64,000 bases of DNA, taken from contig OZ025712.1 of the NCBI GenBank assembly GCA_964019335.1, forward strand, positions 258,705-322,704, given 5' to 3'. The position numbers and the translations under genes are program-made. Shown piece by piece: positions 10,363 to 20,530 of the stretch. The notes under the pieces are model-generated. The model did no database searches. It was not told where the DNA came from and was given only the letters and a program-made list of their open reading frames with translations. Position 1 is the first letter of the stretch, and every line of letters starts with the position of its first letter. This stretch comes from Diplonema japonicum (Eukaryota; Euglenozoa; Diplonemea; Diplonemida; Diplonemidae).

Positions 10363-10934
10363 CCTTTTTTTTTCCTTTTTTTTTTCTCCCCCGCTTTTAT
10401 TATTATTTTATTGTAGTCGAAAGAATTAAAAAAAAAGGAAGAAAAAAAAAAACAGACAAGTGTATAAACGCGTGGAATGGGGGGGGGGGGGGGTGGAATT
10501 TTTTTTAAAAAAAGAAAGAAAGAACGCAGTACTCACGGCGTTTTCCAAATATGGTTTCAATATCCCCCCCCCCCCCCCCCCCCGAATTGATGATTGCAAT
10601 TATTCTCCTTGAATGAGGAAATTGCCTAGTCATCAGCTTTGCACTGATTGCATCCCTTTTTTTTTGTTGTACATATTATTTTTAAATATTGAAAATATAT
10701 TTGGGGAACCGTGGTTTCGCTTTTTTTTTTTTAAAAAAAAAGAAGAAAAAAAGAAGAAAGGGGGGGAAGAAAAAAAAAAGGAGCTGTTCATTGGTGATGA
10801 CATATCCAAAAAAAAGGGGGGGGTGTAATTCACTTAATTACTAGACCCAAAAAAGTAATGAAATTCACTTAATAAATAAATATCCCAAAATGGGGTTTTT
10901 TTTTTGGGAACTTTCTTGTTCTTGGGGGCCTGCT

Positions 10935-10979
<45 letters not shown>

Positions 10980-11812
10980 GAACTATACATTTTAAAATGA
11001 TTTGCATTTTTTTTTTTTGTTTGAAGGCCATAGCGTGTGCAACAGCCCCTTTTCTGTAAATGTAGCCTTCAGTGATATTTCGGTGGATGGACCCCCAGAC
11101 CCCTTCCAAAAGAATTTAAAAAAAAAAAAAAACCGGTTTTTCAGTTTAAAGTGAATTGCCCCAAAATATAATAGTATTCGCAACTCTTGTTTTTTTTTTT
11201 TTTTTGGTTTTGTTTTTGTTTTTTTTGTTCTCTTTTTGTGTGTGGCGTAGCCACAGCCTTTAGCGGAGGATGGGAAAGAAAAAGAAGAAAAAAAGAAGTG
11301 TCTTGCTTTTTTTTGTGGAGGGCAATCGCTCTTTTACCCATCTAGGGTCCAGCGATGGAGGCTAGTTGCAAAGTTAATCCTAGAAGGCACATTGCTGGCG
11401 CAAACCCCTTTGCACCCTTTGCTCCATGGCGTACGGGGTCATTGGGTGAGTGGAGGGTTGTGTGTGGTCCAAATGAAATAACTACAAACTTTATCCTTTT
11501 AATAAAAAAGAGAAAAGAAACAAGAGAAAAAAAAAAAAAAAAGAGAAACGAAAAAAAAAAAAAAGATGATTTACCGTACCCGATCTGCAACCCCAACATT
11601 TCTTAGGTCATCATAAATACAAAAAAAAAAAAAACAGGGAGGGGGATGTGGGGAATACAAGATAAGTCACACATTTTTTTTTCTTCGCCTGTTTCTTCTT
11701 CTTTTTTTTTTCATATTAAAAAAAAAAAACAACACCATACCTAACCATAGTAAAAAAAAAAAAAAAAAAGAGGGGTAACACAGTAGTTCTTACACTTTTC
11801 CCCCTCCCCCCA
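10320..11812. other. Long intergenic stretch, homopolymers, no clear gene
   Basis: About 1.5 kb of poly-T, poly-A, a G run (about 10480-10492) and a C run (about 10563-10583). Two islands of ordinary complexity, 11018-11118 and 11338-11490, show no convincing frame or RNA fold by eye. Confidence 0.6.
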
Positions 11813-12273
11813 TCATTTCCCCAACCCATTCAAAGCTTGCCCAAGCATGCTAATCTGTTCTTCCGTTACCACAACCTAATTTTTGCAAGTGGGTTTAAAA
11901 AAAAAAATAAAAATAAAATAACACACCTTTTCAGCGTCCTCCAGCTCCTTAGCATCGAAGCCTACAACGAACCAAGGATGGATGAGCACGTCGCTCAGGT
12001 TTATTCTTTTTTGCGGGTCCTTCTCAAGAAGGCGTTTGAGAAGGTCTTTGGCTTCCATGCTGATCCCGGGGCAGTCTTCGGGGTCCGAAGTCTTGATCTT
12101 CTTAAGAAGTGCTTGCACAGAAGAAGCCCGGAAAGGCAAAAACCCTGCAAGAAGGTGGTAGAGAATAACACCGCAAGACCACACATCAGCTCGAAAACCG
12201 TTGTAGCCGCCTGCAGTGGTGATCACCTCTGGTGCTACATAATTGGGGGTTCCGCAGACGGTCTGGGTTTTTT

Positions 12274-12304
<31 letters not shown>

Positions 12305-12765
12305 CCCATACCCGGAGTTTCAACGAATTTGAAACAGTACCTCCCTCATTCACAAATTGTAGGTTAGAAAGACCGAAGTCGCTGACTTTTAATAGGTCGC
12401 CTTTCGTCAACAAGAAGTTCTCCGGCTTCAGGTCACGATGTGCGACCTGCTGGTTGTGACAGTAGTGCATCGCACAGATAAGCTGCTGGAAGTACCGCCG
12501 AGCGATCTCCTCTTGCATCCCACCGTCTGGTCTAATTTTTCGAAACAGTTCTCCTCCCTGTTATATAAAAAAAAATAAAAAAAATAAAATAAAATAAAAT
12601 AGAAAAGAAACTTGTGGTAACATACATCAACGAGCTCCATTACCAAATAAATATTATTGCTTGTCTGCAGCACTTCGCACAGATCTACCACGTGCTTGTG
12701 TTTCAAGCTTTTCATTATCGCTATTTCACGGTAAAGCTGTTCCTTCCCGTGTTCTTGTTTTGCCA

Positions 12766-12797
<32 letters not shown>

Positions 12798-13010
12798 GAA
12801 AAAAAGAGAAATGGGGGTTTTTTTTTACCTCTTTTGCAATACATTTAACCGCGTACTCTTTTTTTGTTTCGGTGCATATTGCCCGGTGTACCTCTGTTAG
12901 ATTTTTTTTTTCTTTTTTTTTTTTTCCATACTCCCAAAACTCCCTTCGCCCAGAACTTCTTGTAATTTATATTTGCCAACACTTTTCCCAGTCTGGGGGG
13001 GCCGCGACAT
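11813..13010 (-). CDS. CAMK-type Ser/Thr protein kinase (6 exons)
   Basis: Exons 13010-12932, 12893-12829, 12769-12626, 12557-12312, 12262-11927 and 11875-11813 join into 310 codons without a stop. Splicing restores every kinase landmark: the Gly loop GEGSFGKVHRA (split by the first intron), the VAIK-type lysine in [10 protein letters not shown], the catalytic loop [14 protein letters not shown], an activation loop ending [11 protein letters not shown], and [10 protein letters not shown]. The P+1 and C-lobe pattern ([18 protein letters not shown]) fits the CAMK/SnRK/AMPK group. There is almost no tail after the kinase domain, so calmodulin-binding, NAF or UBA regulatory parts seem absent. Introns are 38, 59, 68, 49 and 51 nt. 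The substrate is unknown. Confidence 0.88.
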
Positions 13011-13203
13011 GTGTTTTTTTTTTTTGTTTTCTTTTTTTTTTCTTTTTTTTAAAAACCACACTCACTCCCTCCCCCGCTCCCACTCTCTCTCTCTCCTTTT
13101 ATGATGTTGCACAATTTTTATTATATTTTTTTTTTCCAATGCCCCGTCATAGAGAATAAAAAAGGGGGGTGGGGGAAAAAACACACTTTTTTTTTTCTGT
13201 TTC

Positions 13204-13238
<35 letters not shown>

Positions 13239-13309
13239 CCCCCTTCTTGAAACACCCTCCCCGTGTAACTCGCGCAAAAAAAAAAAAAAAAAAAGAAAAA
13301 AAAAATTCC
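13011..13309. other. Intergenic, homopolymer-rich
   Basis: T and A runs with one C/T-rich patch; no gene seen. It should contain the kinase promoter or trans-splice region. Confidence 0.6.
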
Positions 13310-13651
13310 TCATCCCTGCTGGCTGTAAGTAATGGTATACCCAGTCGTGGACTTGGGCAGGTGTAAATTCCCAGGAGAAATATCGAATCCCTGGTTGGTG
13401 GGAAGTGTGAAGTGGTACCCCGACATGCTGCTCCCGTTTGAAGTGTTTCCACCAATCGATGCAGAAGGCCGCTGTCTGTGGTGGTGGTGGTGATGCCGTC
13501 TATGCCCATAATGGTGATGATGATGATGCCGCCTCCCCGCCAAACCAATATCTTGAGCTGGTTTAACAACAGAAACTGAAGCCCCCGCAGGTATTGTGGC
13601 GGCAATGGGTGCGGCTGGAACCGCCGCAACAGGTGGGCCTATAGCCGCCAT
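13310..13651 (-). CDS. Small Ala/Pro- and His-rich protein, 113 aa
   Basis: The frame starts at ATG 13649-13651. The N-terminus is an Ala/Pro/Val/Ile-rich low-complexity run. The middle has two six-histidine blocks separated by YGHRR, which could bind metal ions such as zinc, nickel or copper. The C-terminal 50 residues are Ser/Gly/Asn-rich. There is no known domain. Just upstream, the sense strand has a T run ending TATATAACAG, which looks like a splice or trans-splice acceptor and supports transcription as a separate message. It could alternatively be an extra 3' exon of the upstream DEP gene, but that gene ends at a clean TAG. Confidence 0.5.
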   Translation of the reverse strand: MAAIGPPVAAVPAAPIAATIPAGASVSVVKPAQDIGLAGRRHHHHHHYGHRRHHHHHHRQRPSASIGGNTSNGSSMSGYHFTLPTNQGFDISPGNLHLPKSTTGYTITYSQQG

Positions 13652-13705
13652 TGGTCCTTCCACCCCCCCACTTCTGTTATATAAAAAAAAAAAAAAAATG
13701 CAAGG

Positions 13706-13735
<30 letters not shown>

Positions 13736-13737
<2 letters not shown>

Positions 13738-16700
13738 ACTCGGTATTTGTCGGGGTGAACCCCATTACATTGAAACTCAGGTGCCGCTTGACAGCGCTTC
13801 TCCTGGACTTATCGACGTCGAGCCACGGCGACACCGTTATCTTCTCAAAAGGTCCATAAGGCGTTCCATCTACAAGAACGCAGAAAGGCCTGCCCTCCTC
13901 CTTTGAAGAGACAGAAAGCTGTCCCAGTATACTGTAGTGTGCACCCTCACCCCCTTTGTTCCACGGGGCTGACATGGCCTTCTTTCTATCCTTGTGGCCA
14001 AGAATGTATACTTGAATGGCCGGCTCCGTTGGGTCAGGGTAAAGACCCTGGTCGCCTTCCTTCCCCACGTTCCGCATAGATATCTTATGAATAAACATAT
14101 CCTTGCCAGGACGCAGGTCGGGGTAGTCCTGCCCGCCTGATAGAGCAATATTCTGTATCTCAACAGCTTGCGGTTCTTCTGTCACAACGGTGAGACGCCG
14201 TGTGGGGGCAGCCTGTGTGTGTTTTTTTTTTTTTTTTTTTTTTTTTAATATTATTATTATTATTATCATCCCCATACCCCTTCTCCTTTGTTAATTCGAT
14301 GCTGTGGGGCTAAGATACCCAATTTGTATGAGTTCGACTCTTTGAACCCAAGCGAAGGCGACGGCAGCCCGTGCAACGAGGCGTTAGCCTTCCCAACGTT
14401 CGTGGAAGGCGCGATAATCTGGAAGTCGACCATCGAATTGCACACACGAATGGCATCCGCATGCGAAAGCTGGTACGACTCAGAAAGCCAGCTCGCAATA
14501 GCCTCACCCGATGCTGTTTTTGAGTAGTCGAGGTTGTCGGTGGCTTGAAACGCAGGTGCTTCTCGAAGCGCGTTGTAAAGCTCCTCCATAGTGAGTGACT
14601 GCCCGGGCGAGAGGTCCACCCTTGGCGCAGGGAGTATGTTCGACCCTGTTCGCGTTCGACCCAAAACAGAATTCCCGCGCATGCTGCGATGCGGTGATAT
14701 CCCAGGCCGTAGGCTCCGATCAGCCACAGATACCGGCGATGTTAAAAACTCATCGTTCCGTTGATCGAATGAAGTTGTCATCGGTGAAGGGGGTAGATAT
14801 AACGATGCGGCTTTTGTTGGTTCGGAAAACCCGGCACCGCCGGCTCTTGGTGCGTCGCTTGCTGGGCCGAACTCGACTTGTTGACACCAAGCGATGGTCA
14901 GGTCGCATGCGTTGCCCGGAGCACCCTTCCCTTTCCACGCTTCGAGTTTGTAAACATACACCTTTGAGGCCTTATCAGCATCGACAAGATACGTGTTGAG
15001 CGCAGACCGCAACATTCCGGATTCTAATGTTTCCGGGTTGCTGCTTTTCCAGTGTGATGTTAGCATTTGGTCGAAATCGAAGTCTGATAGCCTGCTTAGA
15101 TTGTCGTCCATTGCTGCTTGTTGCAATGGCCACGAGATGAGTTGTTGGTACACGGCGTCTTGCTTTTCCAGCCAGCCGCATAGTAGATTTTCGCCGCCTA
15201 AAGGTAGCGGGAACACCTTGAATATTGGTAATTTGTGAAGAGCGCCCCCAGATGACAGCTTGGCCAACCCGTTGCAAAAGTGGTGAACGGTGCCCGACCC
15301 TCCCCCAAGGACCAGTTTCAAATCGAATGGTTCCAACTGCGGTGTCGTATCCCCCCAGTAGTCCTCTTCCTCTTTGTAGTACCGCTGTTCTTCTCTTATC
15401 AAGGACACTAGTAGAGACGCCCATTCAGTTCCTGGTTCGTCGATGTCTATCTTTGCAGAAAGCATTTTCGGGATAACATGGAGAGCTGGGTCTACAGGAG
15501 ATGGGATGTGAAGATGCAACATTTCTTCATGGCTTTTGTGTCCACTTTGGTCCACCATTTGCCGGTAGAGTTTTAGAAGCGATTCGTACAAGGAAGGTAC
15601 TACTTTGAGACCCTTTCCAGCGCCTTCGCTGAATGTCATGAGGTGTCCGACTCCTCCTATTGGACCCCTCATGAGACGGAAGAGTTCTGGATAGTACTGT
15701 GCTACTACGGAAGGGGGCAACTGTCTGAGGTTGTTTATCATATCGGAGTGTCCTAGGAAACCCTCGTCGAGTTTTTTAGATTCTTCGTGTCGCGCGATTT
15801 TCAGTAGGATGTTGAGGCAGAGCGACGATGGCGCGAGAACATCGTCCGTCCAGTTGTTGTTGTCCATCTGCGCGGTGATCCGCGGGTCCGCCTCACTTTT
15901 CTTCATCGCTCGGGGGATGAACCCAAGATACACCTTGCAAAGTACTTTGCATCGTTGTGCATGGGGGTTACACAATAAAAAAGCCCGTTCTCTTTTAAAT
16001 GACGCCATCTCACCACCGCCAACGAAACATTTCGAAAGCCTGTGCCGAAGAAGACAGTCCATGCACTGCACAGCGGCTGCCGCTGCACGCATTATGTCGA
16101 CCGCTAAAAGCCCGGTTCGGTTTGGGTAGATTTGCAACAGTCTCACAGATTCTATCAGTTCTCCCCATGCGCGGGGGCCGTCGTCTCCGTGACAGCTTAT
16201 GCGTGCGAGCAGGATTCGTATCAACCCTAGAAGAGTTGGGAGCGGTCTCTTCAAAGCAGTGATTTTGTCGCGTAGTGCGGCCACGCTTTGGCTGTGTTTT
16301 AACTTGCGGTCCTTGTCGTCCTCTCTCTTGCTGTTTCCCTCCACGAGCATTTTTGGGGCTTGGAGGAGATCTCCGGGGATTTTTCTGACGACGTCGATTA
16401 CCTTCGCGCCCATACCCCTTTCGGAGCTTTTTGCTTCGGCAGCGGCTTTCTTTTCTATAAGAGCGGTTTGCTCGCGATCACGCGAGATCGCTTCCAAATC
16501 CTCGATTTTCTTCTCCAGGATGTCGATTTTTGTCAGCTGGAGACGCAGCGCGACAGTGAATGCCCCGCAGATATTCTGCCCGGCTTTGTGGTTGTTCGAA
16601 TGAGTAAGCTGTGTCAACGATGTGAATATGGGAAGCCATGCGTTTTGAACGGCTTGAGGAACGCCAAGTGCGGCGGACCTGGATACCTTACCTGGAAGGA

Positions 16701-17445
16701 AATTGTCGGTTTCGACAAGCAGAGACCCCGTGGACACCATCAGAAACCGCAGGTATTTGGACACATAAACCGGTCCCTTCTCCCCGCAAACCAATGTGGA
16801 CAGAACCTCAGAAGGGGAGATCAAGAACATCTGTGTGCAGAGCTGGTTGCAAACATGGTACATGTTGTCGTCCCGGAAGTTGTACTTGCAAAAACACGAT
16901 GTAAGAAGCAGGATTTGTAAAAGCTGCCGCCTCGTCATGGCCAATCCTTCGTTTAAGAAGGACGCTTTGGAGCGTTCTCCGATTCGCTCCACGGCTTCGC
17001 CGCCCATTTCTGTTAAAGACCGCTGGCCGTGCCCACCGGAACACTCGTCGTTCCACATTGTTTGGTTTCGATCGGCTTTTCTGTTATTACGGCACCGTTG
17101 TTGTTCGTATTCTAGAAGGGTGGAGTAGACACGTCCGTTTTTGACCTCTTGTTTGGTCATCTCGATCATCTCCAAGCGAGCGATGTTCAGGACGATGAAG
17201 GCTGTGACGTACTCAGGGTCCGACTCCAGCGTGCTGTGCATTTTTTTGTAGCACGCGACAAGGTGATCTTTGCTCTCGTCGAAATCGTTGTCCAGCGTGT
17301 GAACGAAATTTTTAATTCTCGAGCTTTCCCAGTCGACCTGCACCATGCACTTCCTCGATTCTAATTCCGTAGCCGACATCCCGATCGACCACAACGGGGC
17401 GAAGAGATGCGACACCACCAACGATGCCATTTGTGTCACGCCCAT
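13736..17445 (-). CDS. Large DEP-domain protein, possible PI3K-regulatory-subunit relative (2 exons)
   Basis: Exons 17445-14278 and 14212-13736 join in frame across a 65-nt intron to give 1214 residues. A DEP domain lies near residues 975-1055, with the pattern ASGEAIASWLSESYQLSHAD followed by a short strand and a terminal SYKLG. DEP domains anchor signalling proteins to membranes or G-protein receptors. The long upstream part is alpha-helical. A segment reading DEPGTEWASLLVSLIREEQ then YYKEEEDYW reminds me of p101-type PI3K-gamma adaptor subunits, but I hold that weakly. The C-terminal 150 residues look beta-rich. The start could also be the Met five codons downstream. Confidence 0.75.
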
Positions 17446-17898
17446 TTGCGTTACATCTAAAGATTCTTTTGCCTATTTTTTTTTTTTTGTAGAGGGAAGG
17501 GGGGGTTTTTTTTTAAATTATTATATACCCTTCTTTCGGCTTGTGTCTGCCTTCCTCTCTTCATTTTGTCGTGCTTGTTTTTCTTGGTTCCGTGGGCGGG
17601 GGCTCTGTTATGGGGGGGAGAGGAATTTTTTTTCAAGAAGGGGTTTACAGGGGTTACATACAAGGTTACGGAAGGTGTGGCATCCAGAAACACTCCCGAC
17701 GTTGTTCTCTTCATGGCGTTCACTTTGCTGCTTTATGGCCGTTGGCCACAATGTGCATAAAAAGGTATTGGTGTGTGTATTCTGCCCTGTGTACTAAATG
17801 GAAGAACTTTTTTTTATCTCCCCTTGCGAAACGTTAGAAAAAAGGGGGAAGAAAGACTCTTTTACTGATTTTTTTCTTCTTCTTCTCTCTTTTTCTCT

Positions 17899-18488
17899 TC
17901 ACTCTGTGGCAACATTCTCCATTCCCGGAAGGGCCGTGAGTTCTTCGGGTGTAAGGTATTCCCGGTAGTTGCACAATAGCTGATTGATTTTTTTTTTTTT
18001 GAAAAAAAAAAAAATAATACCTCCTCCCCTTTGTTCACAGCCTTGATCGTCTGTATCTTCATATTGCACCCCAAATCAGGCTCAGTTGAAGTGATAAAGG
18101 TAACGTTGGGCTCGGAGCTGTGATTCACGAAGTGGGCGAGGCCCACAAACGTGTTCACGCCAAAAGTACTGATATCGAACCGTCCCTCGGTGCACACGTA
18201 CATCTCTCGAAGGTAATTTTTCACATCTTCGTTCACATCTTGCAGCTCGTCAATGTGCACCGACTCGGTGTCGACCTCCTTACGCATGAAAGGTGGCATC
18301 ATCTCCACAGGAACTCGGTCCACCACTTTGTTCTTCGGGATATCCCTCAACGCTATCACGCCCACCCCGTGCAGCTTGCTAGGGCCTATCCTACACCACA
18401 CATCCCTCGCAATGTGCTTTATCATCCCTCGGTGCTGCTCCTCCTCGGGAGTTAATGTGTGTTTTCGCTTTTTCCCAGCTGTGGACAT
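17899..18488 (-). CDS. Small SET-domain protein methyltransferase-like (2 exons)
   Basis: Exons 18488-18021 and 17979-17899 join across a 41-nt intron to 182 residues. SET landmarks appear in order: the SKLHGVGVIALRDIPK start, NHSSEPNVTF (the NHSxxPN motif that helps bind S-adenosylmethionine) and, only after splicing, KGEELLCNY (the GEEL-x-x-x-Y catalytic motif). This supports the intron. No pre-SET zinc cluster, post-SET or reader domain is present, so the target (histone or other protein lysine) cannot be named. I chose the ATG at 18486-18488; the frame continues upstream only through a poly-Lys translation of the poly-A leader. Confidence 0.85.
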
Positions 18489-18609
18489 TCCACACACAAC
18501 ACCCTTTTCCTTCTTAGATTTTTTTTTTTTTTTTTTTTTTCCCACGCAAACAAAAAGAATTTAAAAAAAAAAAAGGGAAAAAAAAAAAAAAAAAAAAAAA
18601 AAAACACGA

Positions 18610-19539
18610 TCAATCCAGATAAGTAAGTCCCAGCATTGAACGTATCTGCTCGTAAATATAAAATGTTGCGACTGATGTGGGGGCCATTCTGAGGAACATT
18701 GGGGACCACCCCCTCATGAACACTGCGAGACCATGGGTCTGGGAAAGCGATCGAACCGTGAAAAGAGGTGTCGGGTGGGGTGACGAGGTGAGAAGCGACG
18801 ACTGATAGGCCACCAGGATGTTGTCGAGAGGCATGACAGCTGTTGTAAGACACAACGCGGAGAAAAACGAGGATATGGAGTGAACAACAGGCCCGTCTTC
18901 CATCTCTGCACGCGTGGTAAGCAGCGTCTTTGAAGTGTCGTAAGCGGAAAGCTGTGTCCCGGACAACGTTGCACCCCTCACAGAGAACAGAGCAGCGCCC
19001 TTCCACAACCCTCTGAGACCAGATTTGTTGAAAATTTTTCCAATGGCATCAAAACCAGATGAGTATGAAGGGGGTTGTCCCTTTCCGGATCCTGTTAGAA
19101 GTACACCATCAGTGCCTTTAATCCCTGCTTGTGAGTGCATTTGTGTTTTGATCATGAACAATGGGCTCGCCATGAAGTACCCACACATCCCACTTCCTAG
19201 TCCCGATGCCAGCATTTTCAATGGGCTTAGTTTTTCCTCGTCCTTTGCTCCTATGTAGTCCCTGATGTACGGGTACAGTCCTATACGGGTCCCCATGGAA
19301 ACGGTGCACCCGCAGATGTTGGTGAGGAGGGCGTGTTTCCACAGCCCCGACCACAGGCCTTCATTCTTCGCGATTTGCTTAAAGAAGGTGCTCATCGTGC
19401 CGGAATGGTTGGTCTTGACCTCGACCTGCCACCTTGTCTTCAGGCAGTCCAACCAGTTTGTACCAAGCATGGTGACGCCACCTGTCACAGCGGAGGCGAT
19501 GAAATTTTTCTTTAACTCGGAACGGCTTTTGGTCGTCAT
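18610..19539 (-). CDS. Mitochondrial carrier family (SLC25) transporter
   Basis: A complete 309-aa protein with the threefold carrier repeat. The signature loops are NWLDCLKTRWQ near residue 28, SPLFMIKTQ near residue 125 and MPLDNILVAYQ near residue 236. The first lacks the usual proline and the third lacks the basic residue after the aspartate. Each repeat has the following aromatic/Gly motif (GLWSGLWKHALL, GLRGLWKGAAL, LAVFMRGWSPMF). The second signature, SPLFMIKTQ, resembles that of oxaloacetate/dicarboxylate-type carriers, but the substrate is not secure. It is expected in the inner mitochondrial membrane with six transmembrane helices. Confidence 0.9.
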   Translation of the reverse strand: MTTKSRSELKKNFIASAVTGGVTMLGTNWLDCLKTRWQVEVKTNHSGTMSTFFKQIAKNEGLWSGLWKHALLTNICGCTVSMGTRIGLYPYIRDYIGAKDEEKLSPLKMLASGLGSGMCGYFMASPLFMIKTQMHSQAGIKGTDGVLLTGSGKGQPPSYSSGFDAIGKIFNKSGLRGLWKGAALFSVRGATLSGTQLSAYDTSKTLLTTRAEMEDGPVVHSISSFFSALCLTTAVMPLDNILVAYQSSLLTSSPHPTPLFTVRSLSQTHGLAVFMRGWSPMFLRMAPTSVATFYIYEQIRSMLGLTYLD

Positions 19540-19705
19540 TTTCTTTCCCTCCCCCCTCCCCCTCCTCTTCCTTTTTCTTTTTTATATAATTCTTCTGCGG
19601 GTTCTTACAAGAAAAAGAAGAAGAAAAATAGAAAACAATTGCAGGTGGGGGGGGGGGGGGGGCTTTTTCCCCCGTCAATGATGGCATTCACCATATTATT
19701 TATTT

Positions 19706-20489
19706 TCAATTTCTTTTTTTACCCCTCACGCCCCGACATCTTCCACGTTTTTCGCCACCTGTGGTTTCGATTTTCGCCCCTCCCCTCCCTCCCCTGTTAC
19801 AAACCTCTTTGAGTATCTGTTCAGTGCTGAGCTTGCACCCTCCCATTGTGATATTTTCAATCGATTTCGACACCGTTGTCCACAGCTCACCGTGAGTAGG
19901 TGCAGCTTTGGTGCATGCGGTGAGTACAGTGACACGTTGTTCGTCAGTACCGTGGTTCACCTCAAAGCGGTAGTACAGAGCCCACGCGTCGCCAAGATCC
20001 TTGCGAAGGGAGACTGCCCGGTGGAACCACTTCCTTGCCGTGTCCAGTTTCCGTTCCGCCCAGAATATCTTGGCAACGCAGGAGATGACAAGCGCGTCCT
20101 TGTCGCATTTTCGCAACGCCTGGACCCCCTTAGCCCGTCGTGAGGCTTCGGGTTCAATTGATATTGCCTCCACCCATACTTTCCCACTGGCAGGGCATTC
20201 TTGTAGCGCTTTTGACAGGTTCTGCATCGCCATGCTCGTCCGCTTGTCCCTGAGTTCCAGGCGGATGGTCGCCACCCACAGGTCTTCGTTTCTCGGCAGC
20301 CTGCTGCGAGCTTTTTCCAACACTGACCGTGCCTTGACAACATCCTTGCAGACCACTTCTTCCAGCCTGCTCGCTGTAATCCACAACAGCACACTGTCCG
20401 GGTTCCCCTTGATCGCCGCCGCGTACAGAGCTTTGATGGTGTCGCGTGATTTTTTGACTTCTGCCGGCGTGAGGTTCTGTGGGTGGCGG

Positions 20490-20530
<41 letters not shown>

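Noticed and set aside
15731-16129. Plus-strand frames opposite the DEP protein
   Set aside because: Shadow frames; the minus-strand reading has a conserved domain.
18489-18545. N-terminal poly-Lys extension of the SET protein
   Set aside because: Translation of the poly-A leader from a GTG; similar Lys extensions appear in front of several other genes.
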